Shown: positions 38,001 through 49,936, counted from the stretch's first letter. The stretch: 64,000 nucleotides of DNA from Klebsormidium nitens (GCA_000708835.1 DF237119.1:62001-126000), one strand, 5' to 3'. Notes: a model not told the origin generated them from the sequence alone. Numbers and translations are program-made.

Positions 38001-38729
38001 ATGCGCGACTCCGTGACACACGTGTGTCGGTCTTCTAAGGAGTGACGCTGATTGAGTCCGAACTCTTCATCTCATGCTTTGTGGACCTGTTCTCGCTTGG
38101 TTCGGGTTGAGCTCTTTGCTTCTGACGGGACCAAGTGTCAAGCTTGAGCGGTCGAGGAAAAAGCAATCCGGACACATCCTGCTCTGAAACCTCTAGGTAA
38201 CATCGTATTTGTAACATTGGGTTGCGAGGCGTCTGTGTTTATTGGAACCCTTATTGAGATCTGCTCATTTCCTTTGGTGCAGTCGTCCGCCACATTCACC
38301 GACTTGTGGATCGACTTCCTTCTCAAAGAGGCCCAGCAACAAGAGGAGCAACGGCGGATCGATGAAAGAGCGGCCGAGGAGAGGAATGCCCTGGCGGCAA
38401 TGTCAGAGGAGCAGTTTACGTTGCCTCGATCGCGATCATCATTGTCGCCCCAGTCCTCCGCGTCCGTTGCTAACCTTCCAGGCGTTTACAATCCGAATAC
38501 GTACTCGAGTCAAGTGTCTAGCCCGACCGGGGGTGCTTTGCCGGGGGTGTTTTATGCGAATGCGCTGTCCCCAAAGCAGTCCGCAGTGTCGACGGGTTCA
38601 GATCGGCGGAGATCGAGTCTCTTGGATGCCGATGGGCTTGCACTGCCGAGCCCAAGGGCTAGTGGGCTCCAAAGCGGTAGTGGAGAGTTCTCGTCCGTAC
38701 CCCTCAATACAAACACAGGTGAAAAGTAA
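29035..38729 (+). CDS. Golgin candidate with C-terminal GRAB/GRIP-related domain (GC3/GC4 type)
   Basis: Seventeen exons join in phase (2748 nt, 915 aa): 29035-29253, 29548-29646, 29849-29962, 30278-30319, 30668-30895, 31260-31407, 31611-31675, 32115-32237, 32966-33268, 33671-33820, 34094-34309, 34997-35077, 35631-35696, 35894-36096, 37150-37204, 37649-37837 and 38283-38729. The N-terminus MWSSIAKLKDNFAAIANDVL and the repeat ALSTNYSSLLRERE are typical of plant golgins. Most of the protein is coiled coil. The C-terminal block has ALGQYYAETEAK, then VDRRIVIKLLVTYFEKRHSAE and LDLMARILGFTEEDKKRVGL (residues about 685-730), and then FTDLWIDFLLKEA. This order matches Arabidopsis golgin candidates GC3/GC4, whose GRAB domain binds ARF-type GTPases and targets the protein to Golgi membranes as a tether. 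It is about 200 residues longer than those. The last exon adds a Ser-rich tail. Intron 36097-37149 carries tandem exon-end copies (separate entry). Confidence 0.93.
36064..36900 (+). repeat. Tandem copies of golgin exon 14's 3' end in the following intron
   Basis: The last 33 nt of exon 14 (36064-36096) and about 140 bp of the following intron are repeated in tandem at about 172-bp spacing. Exon-end copies lie at 36236-36271, 36413-36445 and 36582-36617, and a further unit with only intron-type sequence lies near 36800-36900. Each copy is bounded by a CACAG acceptor and a CAG|GTGA donor. The third is identical to the exon end (33 nt) and the fourth has 36 nt; both are open and in phase. The second contains a TGA. 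A conserved intron tag (GCGACTTGGACC or GCGACCGAT with variants) recurs in every unit. Confidence 0.9.
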
Positions 38730-39889
38730 GATATAGAATTCATATAACCTTTTAGCTGAATCGATGATTTGGAATTTCTGAGCTATGCGGTTGATACAGG
38801 ATGTTTCCGACGATGTCATGGTCTGCTTCTATTCTAAGTGACCTGGCATCCGATCCTCCGACGAGTTCGCCTCCATGTTATCTGTTTGGAATGTTTTGCA
38901 AATGGCACGCACCTGCAGTCGAGAATCGATGTGGGACGTCAACGTATGAGCATGGACGAATGAACACTAAATGACAGGTTGCATATAACTAAAGCTAGAC
39001 CGCCGCACACGCTCTCACCCTTTTCATGCAATCGATCTTCTATGCTTTCCGTGGGTGGTAGTCCGACAACGTCCAGGCTCAATACTGAACCCGACTGCAC
39101 ATGCATTCCATCGACATCTAGCTCAAGCGAATATGTCAGCATGCATGCCGTGGCACAAGGCGCTTTCGTGGGCTCATGCAAGCCTTGAAGGGACGCAATA
39201 TAACACCGCGCAAGTTCAGTCACTGCTTGATATGGCGATAACAAACAGAAGCCATCATTAAATGTACTCAGAAGCGCAATGGCATGATCTTAATGCGGAC
39301 GGGCTTTACTGGCAGATTGCAGTTGTGGGCGAACCGCGTGACACAGTTGAGCATGGCGGCCGCCAAGTCGCACTGGAGAAAGCTTTAACGCTTCCATGGC
39401 GTTTCGAGCCTAAGTTGCCAGGAAATGAAGAAAGTCAGGAGACGTACAAAACGGAAATCAGCACTGTTAGATTGAGGATCCCATACGAATGAACAGGGTG
39501 ACAATCGTGTTGATACGCGTGCATATGCAATCGTGATTGAACGGACCGCGTGCCATCATTATCTATCTACGTTGTCATTGACGTCGAACCTCGTACGCGA
39601 AGACGCTACCAGTATTTGTAAGGCGCATCAGATGCTAAGACTTCTAGCTTAATTGCACTTTAAGTTCAAGTCCTTGCCTAGTCAACATCTGTATCTCTAC
39701 GCTCTGTCTGCACTCCCTACGCCTTCTCGAATACACTCTCTATATGCGCATGACCTAGTGAGCCCATGCAGCTCTTCCTATCGAGCACCGAGAAGGTCTC
39801 TGACAGTGTTTCCACGTTGACGTCCCTAGACCCCGCTGCAAGCTCGTGTCGACGAAGTTCCCCTTCCTCAAGCCAGCCCGCAGAAACAC
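38730..39889. other. Intergenic, no gene seen
   Basis: Convergent gap between the golgin stop and the stop of the minus-strand gene at 39890. Several short ORFs on both strands around 38940-39500 do not look coding. No repeat or RNA gene is recognised. Confidence 0.55.
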
Positions 39890-41213
39890 CTACACCCCAA
39901 ACCGAAAGATCGGCATGTCTTCAGCGCCCGCCACGTTCGAGAGCGGCCGCGGCTCCGTCGCGCGCGCCGTCGCGGTTATCACCAGGCTGCCGCTCTCCTT
40001 GCCGCGCGCGTACACCTTCCCGGTGCGCTCCGCGAGCTCGCGCACCTGGGCCTCCGTCAGAGCCGGGTCGTCCGTCACGGTGTACATCTGGAACGTCACG
40101 CGGATCGGGAACCACTCATCGCGCTCCAGCTTAAACCCTGCCAAACCCTTGAAGGCGGCCAGGGTTCTTTCGGACGCCCGCAGCGTCGCGTACTCGAGGC
40201 CCGCCGTCCGAGGCGCGCCGCGGCCCGCGGCCGCGGGGGCGCAGGCCTCGGGGGAGGTAGGCGGGGCGCCGGGAATAGCGGGCGCTGCGCCGAAAAGCGC
40301 ACCCGGGGCAGAGCTACCGGAGGCGCAGCTACCCGGTGCGGGGAACTGACCAAAGCGCATAAGAGGGACAAAAGTCGGGAGCGGGGCGTAGTACAGAGGA
40401 TACTGATATTGCGGGTTGTAGTAGTGCGGAGTATACACTGTGCCGAATCCGGGGCAGCACCACGGCGGCGGCGGCTGGAACGGAAACGGGCCCGGAACGA
40501 CCGGACTCAGCCGGAACCGGACGCTGCTTGAGCGGGATCTGGAACAGGAGCAGCGCGTTGCGGTCCGCCTCGTCGTCCGTCATCGGGCCCGTCTCCGGCG
40601 CGCCGCGCTCGCGGCGGTCTTGCGAGAGGCGCTTCGCGAGGAACATTGCGCCGCGGCCGCCGCGATTGAAGAGCAGCTTCTCGCTGCGCCCCGTGATGAC
40701 GTGGGCTGACGTCCCCTGGGAGCTGGCCACGACAACTAGGACGGCGGGGTCGGCCGGGCGCGACTGGTAGCTGTAGATCTGCGGGCAAAACTCGGTCTCG
40801 CCCGCGGGCCCGCACGGGAGCACGCACGCCTGCGCTGACGTCAGCAGGACGTCATCGCGGTCCAGGACCAGGCCGGGCAGGCCCAGGGTGTTGGCGACGT
40901 AGTCCCGGAAGCCGACGCGCCTCAGGTCGCTGGAGGGAGTCTCGTTGCCGGCGGTCACGCTGAATGCGCCGATGGACACGTCAGCGGTGACGTCAGCAAA
41001 GTTGGGCTTGCGGAGCATGGGCAGGGAGTGGCCGGCCGCGTGGAGGGTGACGTCAGCGATGTTGGGCCCCCAGCAGCTGTGCTTGGTGCGCGCGGTGTCC
41101 TCCCAGGAGACGGTCTGGATGGCCAGGCCGTAACTCTGGGCCAGGCTCCGGGTGTGGGCGTTACGGTGGAGGGACGCGATCTCGCGCACCAGGGAGGGCT
41201 CCATGTTGATCAT
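39890..41213 (-). CDS. GC-rich gene of unknown family, with a frame change
   Basis: Two overlapping minus-strand frames together look like one protein. The first runs from ATG 41213: MINMEPSLVREIASLHRNA, CWGPNIADVTLHAAG, RVGFRDYVANTLGLPGL, FCPQIYSYQSRPADPAVLVV, TDDEADRNALLLFQIPLKQ. The second ends at 39890: YTPHYYNPQYQYPLYYAPLP, LEYATLRASERTLAAFKGLA, FPIRVTFQMYTVTDDPALTE. Removing 40475-40517 (43 nt, GT...AG) joins them in frame; otherwise there is a one-base indel between about 40440 and 40540. The ATG sits directly after an acceptor-like CTGTAG, so an upstream non-coding or coding exon is likely. I cannot assign the family. There is no signal peptide or obvious membrane span. Composition is much richer in GC than the neighbours, so transfer from another genome is conceivable. 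Plus-strand ORFs over this stretch are shadows. Confidence 0.6.
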
Positions 41214-43029
41214 CTACAGGATAACAAGCGGAGATGTTTAGAGTCTTTGAAAAGTGAGCACGTTTGAGAAAATGACTGATCGACGCATCGATTGCTCACT
41301 ATGAAGTTCGTTTCTAAAGTCCATGTTCCACAATGCGGATGATCAACACTGGTGGCAGTTGCGCGCTAGGTTGGAGAGAGCAGACCTCAAAAGTCTTTCA
41401 AACTGCTGTCTTTGTGATATTGATGCCATTTACTGGAGGCACTTTCTCCTTGAACATTATTTTGAAGATTGACCCTATAGTATGGAACTAGTTCAAGGTT
41501 GAGCAAGTAAAAGGTTGATTGAGAGCAAGGAGAGACCGGCTTACTTTTTTATCTATGCTGAAGCTCCTCACGTCCTCTAATTAATTGTCCTTTTGGAAGT
41601 CTCAGTTATACAAAGCAACGTCCTGCAAGCTCTGATTAGCGATGTCCTGCAAACGCAAAGCCTCAGAGGTCGGTGTGAAACTCCTGGAAAGCAGAAAGAC
41701 ACGTGTTAGGCGGCAGATTTTATGCAAAACAAAAAGTGTGACATCCACCGATGGGTAGACTTGAAGGCAGAAGCACCAGAATGTACATAGCTGGCTTTAA
41801 TCAGCATCGAAGGCTGTCTGCATGAATATCTCAATGGTTTATTGATGAAGAAGGAGTAGGTGCCTTCCTGCCACCCAGTCCTCAGAAGGTTTCCAAAATT
41901 TGCGTCAAGTTCTGTTAATGATTCTTGTCAAGACTATCTTACAACGTCTTGGAGTAGCTAGTCTTCCACTGTAGTCTTTCCCTGACATGGTGAACCTACC
42001 CGTTGGTGAGGAAGGATGACTACACGCAGAAACGACTATTATTTGAACAAAGCTGTACGCAATGCTTATGGAAAGAAGGCAGCGGCGCCTGGAGCGTCGA
42101 TAGACTGACACATTGACATTCTGAACCTTCAAATTATGGTTTCCCTGCATAATTAATCACTACTCTAGACACTGTTGGGGGAAATGAGAGATTTAGAAGA
42201 CCAACAAGACTTGAGTCTGGAATCTCACCTCAAGGAAGATAGCAGGCCGCCCGAGCAATACCGCGAACACCGTGCAGCGGAGCAGCTGCAGTAAGAATCT
42301 CAGAAGTTCAGTCACGGATGTTTGCGCTGGACAATCTCCCAACTGCTTCTAATGCAGTATGCTGGGGTCAATCGGTCAGAGATTGTTGCCAGATTGAGGA
42401 CGTTGTCAGGTTGCCGCCAATTGGCCGTATGAGCCGTACTAGTAGGTGCCAGTGCGCAGAAGCCAGCTTGGACTCCCACAATCACTTTCGTTGCTGTCTG
42501 GTGAACAATTGAAGACAAGCGTTTGTTGTGATGTTGCAGGGACGCACTTGCTTTTATGTTGTCGGTGACGCCCCGGTGACGTCGTCTGGCTGCAGCAGCT
42601 CACACAGTCGAAGTAGTTAGCAGCCAGAGGGATCCCATTGGTCGAGGTGACATCGACCGTCGATATTCTTCACCAGGTTATCGTGTGGACCCCACTCTTC
42701 CGTCGATGCGGCTGAAAAATACAGTGGGGATAAAGCCTCTGATTACCGTTCTCGTACGCCGTTCGTTCAAGCAATCAACGGTTGAAGTTGCATTGGTGAC
42801 GCTGATCCAGCAACGCCTAGCCCCCAGGTTGCGAGCCTGAAGTTTGAGGGCATGTTATATGACCATGGATGGCCACCGTTCGGTGATGGACGGTTCAATT
42901 TCCTCCATTTCAAAGTCGATTTCTAAGTTCCTTTCCCTTTAGCCTGCATTCCTCACTTGCATTTGCGCAAGTTTTGAGATCAAACAGAGTAGGTATCTGA
43001 TCTAAGACTAGAGTATCTCTCCTGGCAGG
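41214..43029. other. Intergenic / possible 5' exons of the flanking genes
   Basis: The flanking genes are divergent. A short plus-strand ORF at 42184-42290 (MRDLEDQQDLSLESHLKED) ends at a good donor (CA|GTAAGA) and could be the first exon of the zinc-ribbon gene. However, its phase leads to a stop at about 43130 if joined to the acceptor at 43028-43029. Nothing else coding-like is seen. Confidence 0.35.
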
Positions 43030-45803
43030 TCTGAGGACGACTCTTCGAGCGCCCCGCCTGAAGGAGCATTTCAATCAGGCATGCCTCAGGTTTTCTCGTC
43101 AGGAGCCGCAGATCCTGCTTCCTTTTGAGACAGGAGGACGTGCCCAGGTCAAAGCAGAGCAAACCCAAATGAGGCGGGCAAGCACGCTCTTTCACCAGCT
43201 CAGAAACTTGGGCAAGGAGACCTGCAGTGAAACCCCGCTGGGAGCAACCGTTACCGGTTGTGGCCATGGTTACCGCACTGTCATACAGGGGCTGCATAAC
43301 CATGTAGAAACAAATGCCGCAGCTGCTGGATCAAGCTGCGGTGATTGGTTGGCTCCTCCCAATCCTCACGAGTGCGTGGACTCTGAAGCTGATGTAAGGC
43401 CCCGTTTGTTGGGGCGGGACTCCGATTGCAATGCCGACACGCCTAGTCCCTTTTGGCCAAGTGGCGCCATTGCCGAAAGCAGTCCCCACCTGCACCACTC
43501 ACCCATCGGTCCTCTTCCGACCTCAGAAACACCACTCAGCAGCAGTTGGTCCCCTGCCCGCCCCTCAGCCAAACTTCCAGGGGCACCTCTGAAGCTACCA
43601 CTACAGCAGAGTGTGTTTGGCTTTCAGCAGTCGTTACCTGTCCGGAAGCAGTGGGATCACAAGCGACACCATAGCTGGTGCAGTCATGATGGCAGGGGCT
43701 ATAGCAGCAGAGCAGTCGACATGGTCCAGCGGGAACATGATGACAATGACACGGTGAGGCGCTGTTCCGTGTGCTAAGGGAACAGACAGTCTCGAGCAAC
43801 TCTCATTCTAGCATTTGAGTTGTGGCACTTTGGCTGCAGGCCTGTGCACAGCCAGTATTTGTGTGCGGATTGTTTCCTGCATATACAAGCGACGGCTCGG
43901 CCACTGGTTTGTCGTTGAGCTCATCAAAGTTATGGATCCTATGAATCCTGCTTGCATTTCCTACATTGGGTTGATACAGATGACAGGACTGTTGAGCTGA
44001 TGGTTCTCTGGATCCGAGTAGTTAGTTTTTCCGGCCTTTCAAGGAATCGTGGAAACAAGAGTACGGGGTTCTTTCTCCACACTTTAACCTCCTGAAAGGG
44101 ATTCCTGTTTGCTCTTACTTCTGCATTCTGAGATTCTCTGGGATTTTCCAAGCGCCCCTGCGAGAGGGTTGAATGACCTGCTAAGAAACCAAGACCCCGA
44201 GCTTAGGTTGCAAAAGCGCTGGAGGTGTTTGGTGGACAATTTTAGGGTTGAGTTAAATGCCTTTCTGCAATGTTCGCTTGCTGCAAACTAGTCAAGGACT
44301 ACTTCCCATTTGCGGTTCTGGCCTCTGGTCCCAAACCAATTTGATGTTTGGTTGCAAATGTGGGATTTGTTTTCGGCGCTTCAAACTGACGCTTCACCTG
44401 CTGATGGTGAGGTGTTGGTCGCTTGGTGCCTAGAACGAGCGGAGGCCCAGCTCGTGACAGCTATGCATGCTGTACGCGTCTAGAAACCACCCAACATATA
44501 TGTTACATCCACTCAGATTACCTAGTGAATTTTGTTGATGTCCTTGAGAGTACTCGCATGATTCTTTTTGCCTGGCTTTGCTGGTGGTATATGTCTTCGG
44601 CTTGTGGATGGAAACTTGTGACTTGTGCACCGCAATGAGAAACCTGAAAAAAGGAATGTGAGGTTGACATTCTTCATCTTCTCATGGATCTTTCATTTGA
44701 TCTTCTTTGACTGTGTTGCGTTCTGGGCCAGCATAGTGTGTGCCTATTGCGACGCTTGCTAGGTTCTGAGGTGTGTGGAGGCATAACCTGCTTCCGCCGC
44801 CAACTCTGTCAAAGTCAGCTATCCTAGCTTGGCCTTCAGATTCTTGCGCATCAGAAACGGGCGCAGTTCCCGCAAAGTAAACCCCTCGTTTAACCAGCTT
44901 TACGCTCCTGGCATCCGGGCAGGGCCTTCAACATTTAAATCAGGTGTTATCTGGCGAAGTCTCTTGTTGATCATATCAAGGTTCCTACCTTTACTCACGC
45001 CCCCTGTTCCCATCCTGCAAATCCCGTTTTGCTACTTTTCCTGTCCGTACCAGATCGTTCATTTTGGTGACCCCCTAGTTTTCCCTGTACAGATCACGGT
45101 CAGCTCCACCGAGCACGAGAAGCGGTGCGGCATGTGCCTGAAAGTGCGCCGCCTGCGCGAGTTTCAGCCCCAGCGCTCGAGTCCCGACGGTGTCCATTAC
45201 TGGTGCCGCGGGTGCGCTGCACAGCTCTCCCGCGCGCGGCGAGGCCTTGCGGCGGGCGTCGTCGCAGGCCAGGCCCACTGCCCTTGCTGCGGCGAGGTCA
45301 AAGACAGGGCCCTCTTTGGGCTGGAATCGCGGCAACGCTCCGGCCTGCAGAAGATCTGCCGAGCGTGCGTCGCTGAAGATTACCAAACGCGGCCGAACGT
45401 GACGGGGCGGTCGGAGAGGAAATGGCCGGTGTGGGCGCAGGAGCGCCGACCGATGGTCATCACGCTGCGGCGGAAAGAGGGGCTTTGGGTGCCGACCGAA
45501 AAAGTGTGTCTGACGTGCGGGGAATTGAAAAGTGCGGGGGAGTATTTTTCGGATCCGACGAAGATGGACGGCTTGAGGCAGTACTGCAAACCGTGCTGGT
45601 GCAGGAAACACTCGGTTCACCCGTCGAGACGAGTCAAGCGTCCCAAGCACCCGGAGGCACCGGTTATCCCGAGTGTGATGATGGACGAGGTCCGGGCTGC
45701 CTTCCGGTGGCTTGTCGGAGACGAACAAAAGATGCCCGATGCGGCGCGAAGAGAGACGGAACGTCAGAAGAGTCTGCAAAGTACTTCTAGGGGGGCCGAA
45801 TAG
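43030..45803 (+). CDS. Triple CxxC zinc-ribbon protein, copy 1
   Basis: Two exons are supported: about 43030-43753 (5' limit uncertain, acceptor CTGGCAG) and 45093-45803 (711 nt). They join in phase 0 across a 1.3-kb intron. The first exon encodes a Ser/Pro-rich, non-conserved region (TLFHQLRNLGKE, SSWSPARPSAKLPG). The last exon begins ITVSSTEHEKRCGMC and holds three similar CxxC...CxxC units: CGMC...CRGC, CPCCGEVKDRALF...CRAC, and CLTCGELKSAGEYF...GLRQYCKPC. Each has the form CxxCgexK...F...GLxxxCxxC. This is a zinc-ribbon-like pattern also found beside HNH nucleases and in phage proteins, but no HNH motif is visible here. Nucleic-acid binding is inference. A paralogue lies inverted at 52799-53877. 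The frame running from 44829 into the last exon is intron read-through. Confidence 0.72.
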
Positions 45804-47573
45804 ATTGTTCAAGTCGAGGGTTCTGGTTTGGATGGGCTGAGACGGAGACCGTTGTATTAACGTGCAATAAGAGATCATTTGCACAATCTCGAAGGGGATA
45901 AAGTAGTCGCGGAAGTCTAGTTAAGAGTGATGACTGACCGAAAGTGTAAAGTAGATTTACGGTGTGCCGGCCCGTGGGCCCGTACTGAGATGACGGTAGC
46001 AAGGTAGATCTAGACATGATGCAAAAATTAGATGTTAGCTAGCACGGCCGCCACGGAAAACAAGCAGGCCCGGAGCTAGCAGGCAACTCGGAGTTACTCG
46101 CTCTTAATGATTCGAGCCGCCGGACCATACATGTAAACAATGCCAACCATTGTGGCTTGGCAGCCTCCGCTGGCCCAGCTTAAATCATTCCTGATGAGCC
46201 GCGGTTCGAACAGCCGCTCTGGTCATGCCAGCATTTGCGATAGTTCTGAAGTCGTCGGATGCACACGTCATTCGCTACTAGGGGTCCTCCCCTGGGTACT
46301 TCAGGCTGACAGCTAACATGATACGTCCTCTCCGATTGCAAGCTGCATGGGCCGGGCTCATGCATAATCTGGCCCGGCCTGCTTGAGGCTAGCTGTTGAT
46401 CCCCGCTCAGTTTGTTCGGCACCCATTGCGCGTTGTGGATTGAACGTACGCGAGCAGCTGTCGCCATCGATCGGCATGCGCGCAAAGGACGCTTGACTTA
46501 TGTATGGCTCGCGGGCGACCGTCTGGCGCAGTCACACTGGTCCCATTGCCTGATCTTGAAATCCGCGAAAGGATCGATCAACCCAGTGACCATCACCGTA
46601 TCAAGTGGAGAAAGTATTTGTAGAGATCTGCATATGGCAATGAGGAACGGTGGCTCGGACCGGGCAGGATTATCAATGTAATAATACCCAATACACATGG
46701 AGATTCGATTTAAACCTGTTCGGCCGCGTCCGGTGGGCCATGCGGCTAGCGCGGCAGCCAAGGATGCTCTCTTACATGGACTTAAAAAGAAATGATAAAG
46801 TATGTGCGGCAGCTATTTTAGCTAGCTTCAAATGTTGAATATCGCGTAGGCTTGCTTCGTGCTTAATTGCTAAGAAGCTACTGGGTACATACTGGCTATC
46901 TTTGAACAATCATTACTGTATGCAACCTAAGAGGAACATGAAACGCGCAAGTGTGCTGTCCTCGAGTGTCACTATCAGTACTCGTGAGCTTATGTCATCT
47001 GGATTCACGTCATTTGACGTGTTCTTACATTTCAGATCACAGATCCCATTAATCTGCCAAGGTTCCATTATGTAGTCTCCTCGTGTCGTATTCTCAACGG
47101 AAGAAGTTGTTTCCAGCTTTTCGTGTTGATCCTGTTCGTAAGTCTATACCAACTTCTGAATTTTCGCAAGCATACGCCCTGCACTAAAGCTACGCGATAT
47201 AGTCACGGGCAACGCATGCAAACGAATGACTATCTAAGGATTCTAGAGGGCCAGCCGCCTGCGCCGCAGAGCAGCTTGGGCCCCCGGGAGACGCCTCGAT
47301 TCCCGGTCAATATTGTCATGCCGACTAAACCCGTTTCACACCTAGCCAAATTTCTATCTCAGCAGGCCCGGAACAATTGTTTAGTCGGCCTGGGGATAAG
47401 CTCGTCCATTTTTCTTCAAGGGGCCAGCTCTCCGCGCCACAGAGGTTTCTGGCCCTCGGGGAGAGGCGTCTCCCCGGCAATTCCATTCGAACCACATGTT
47501 TACACCTGAAACTCTAAAAGCCTCAGAAGTCTAAATTCCTGCACACTTTCTTCCGGGCCCCCGAAAAGAGGAC
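45804..47573. other. Intergenic with an inverted-repeat-rich patch
   Basis: No coding exon is recognised between the zinc-ribbon stop and the last exon of the first USP gene. The part at about 47248-47485 is rich in inverted repeats and is listed separately. The rest shows nothing I can name. Confidence 0.5.
47248..47485. repeat. Inverted-repeat-rich patch, possible fold-back element
   Basis: CCGACTAAAC near 47322 is matched by its reverse complement GTTTAGTCGG near 47381. GAGACGCCTC near 47288 is matched by GAGGCGTCTC near 47463. GGGCCAG/GGCCC-bounded GC-rich blocks flank both sides (near 47250 and 47430). The arms are imperfect and their order is not a simple palindrome. I found no clear target-site duplication, so a MITE-like origin is only a suggestion. 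Confidence 0.35.
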
Positions 47574-49936
47574 CTAGCCTCCCAAGGCTCTGGTGTCACG
47601 TGGTTCCGGAACCACCACGGTGGGTACCGGGCAGTGCTGGACCAGGTGGGAGCTCACGCTGCCCAGTCGGAAGCGGTTACTGCGCAACCGGGGAGGAGAT
47701 TACCGTTAACCGACCAACCGGGGAGGAGATTACCGTGAACCGACCTCCCTCAACGGGTGACAAATGGGTGGGCCAGAAAGAAGTAGTCTCAAAGTAGGCA
47801 AGAGCCTTGTGTCTGAACGAGCCAATAATCATCCGCAAGCGCAAAGAAAGCAAGAGAGATGTCAAATTGGACAAGAGTCAAGGGCTCCGCGCTCCTCTAC
47901 TCTCGACCTAGGTTCCGTGCAGAGTTGATTATGGAGTTTGCTGGTCCAAATACCGTCGTGAATGTGCCGAGGGATAGAACTTTGATTGCTACCCCGAGGC
48001 GCAAAATACAGGACCAGACTTTGTATAACCTTCTGTAAACAGCGCTTCCTTCCCGACGCTGTTTTGAGGTAGAAGGGGAACAAGGAAGACAGGCATCTTA
48101 AACCAAGTCGCCCTAAGCTTTTGGAAAGTACCCGTCCGAAGTCTGCAAGGTTCCTGATGAGCGGGTCGTCGAAGCTGACACATCATGTCGGAGACCTTTC
48201 TAAAAATCTGTTATTGTGCCCCTTACTTGTGGGGGGGTGTCGAGCTGTCGGCCGCCCCCCGGGCGCCCAGCACGACCATGTCAACGGGGTGCTCGCTGAC
48301 GTACTTGCTGACCTGCTCCCGGGGATCCCCCACCACCACCACCAACTCGGTGCGAACCTGCGGCCAACATATCACGAGTCCGTGAACCCGGGAACTTGCG
48401 TTACCCTGGCAGTCGGTCCAGACTGCAAACCAGATTCTAGAAATCTAAAGCTTGTTATCTGCAGTGCGTCCATCATAGGACGTACTGGTTGGAGATCCTG
48501 AGGTTGGAGCCTCCTTCCGAAGATATTCCTCCCTCTCGTGTCACCCGTCGAGCAGTCCCAGTGGGGACTTCGTTCCATGCTTTCAACCCCATCCATTTAC
48601 TTCACAGCAGGCTTGCTTCAGGCCCCGAAAAATAGACCACGGACGGAACGCGTGCTGATCGGTTGTCTCACGAACCACTTTTGGAAGCATGGTTTTCTCG
48701 CAGCGTCTCACCCCGGTGCTTGCAGCGCGCTCTTGAAAAACTTTGAGGCTCTCGCGCGCCGCGGCTTCGGACTGTCGGACGACCGCGGCCCGCTCCTCGG
48801 TGGTCATGTTTAGGATGACCGGGTGGTTAAAAACTGGACAAAGCAGATTAAAAGAGTCTGGGTTTACAGCTGGTTAGTGGACTTAAACCGGGTGTGGAAA
48901 ATCCATTTCGTGGCTGCACGAGAAGAACCCGTGTCTCTGAGACAGAAGATGAGTAGGGAGAAAATGGATTACTTTCGAGAGGGACGCTGCACAGGTCTTA
49001 TGAAAATATATGGTCATCGATTTCTAAAGAAAGGGGAAAGGAAGTGCGAGGTTCAGGTCAGCCTCGAGAGATGTTGAATGACGTAAGCGCCGGGCAAGGC
49101 TTTGAGCCTGATAAACGCTTTGAAGAGGACTGCAACAGGCTCATTTGGCTGCACTTATAGAGGTTTGTACACTGCAGCCGAGCTTCTGAGTTGGTCATGC
49201 GCAGGGGCAGTCTCGAAAACCAGAGCTTCAAAGCTCGTCAAGTTCCAGAATGCCTAATCAGACTTCCCCTATAATCGCTATTTATAGCATGTTTCTAGCA
49301 GGACTCTGGACGGATGACTAGGGTCTGTGGACGGCAGAGAAAGCTCTGAAGTGCGAGCGAAGGGGATCGAAGATGGAAATCTTAGTCTCGTGTTTCTTCT
49401 TGAGAGGCTTTCTTCGTTTTTCCATACTGATATTCGTACTGAAGGTGTCGAAAGAATCGCATTCATTGCCAGTACCACCTTGCAATACTGGAGACTCTCA
49501 GCTACTCTTCTCTTTTCAAAATACAGAAGCAACGATTAGAATCTTAAAACGTCGGAGAACCTGCAACAGCAGATAGCCAGGACAAACTCTCCTGCCTCCT
49601 CTGAGGGTTTGACGTTACAGCTGTCATCCGCGGGTCACGATTGGTCCAGTTACGCATCGAAAGTTTCCTACATTGCAGAGTCAGGGATGTCCTTTTTGAC
49701 CTCCAATCTCGTTTTAAGGGGCCTGGAGTCTCACTGTTCAAGGGCTTGAGGGCGTGGAACAGGATGACGCGATCCTCTGGGCCGCAGATGATTTTGTGCA
49801 GGGCAAAATGGAATGCCCGGTGGGAGTGCTCCGAGCCATCGATTGCGCACAGCACGGTGCGCGCTCCATGCGCGCCCTCGCGGCGCGGCCGCGCAGCGCT
49901 CGCCGAAGAAGCTCCACCAAACGTCGCCTCTGCCAT
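47574..49936 (-). CDS. Universal stress protein, USP-A (diverged nucleotide loop)
   Basis: Four exons join in phase: 49735-49936, 48712-48833, 48227-48357 and 47574-47679, giving 186 aa. Beta-1 is RTVLCAIDGSEHSHRAFHFA, with the conserved Asp-Gly-Ser that lines the nucleotide pocket. Exon 3 gives VVVVGDPREQVSKYVSEHPV and DMVVLGARG, and exon 4 gives LGSVSSHLVQHCPVPTVVVP. The normal loop is G-x2-G-x9-G-S. Here the gap after GARG is 15 residues (AADSSTPPHNNRFRL), so ATP binding may be altered or lost. USPs are small alpha/beta proteins linked to stress signalling in plants. Exon boundaries and phases (1, 0, 2) equal those of the other three copies, so the family arose by local duplication. The acceptor region of exon 4 carries a 30-bp duplication. 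Confidence 0.87.
47686..47745 (-). repeat. 30-bp tandem duplication next to the USP-A exon 4 acceptor
   Basis: AACCGGGGAGGAGATTACCG starts at 47686 and again at 47716, exactly 30 bp apart. On the minus strand this doubles the pyrimidine-rich CTCCTCCCCGGTTG that precedes the acceptor GCGCAG at 47680-47685. It duplicates the 3' splice-site context without touching the coding sequence. Confidence 0.85.

Noticed and set aside
39846-40349. 167-aa plus-strand ORF
   Set aside because: Antisense to the GC-rich minus-strand gene, whose frame has the better amino-acid pattern.
44829-45092. N-terminal part of the 324-aa ORF read as the start of zinc-ribbon copy 1
   Set aside because: It ends at a clear acceptor (CTGTACAG) matching the paralogue's exon start, and the upstream exon ending at 43753 fits in phase; this is intron sequence.
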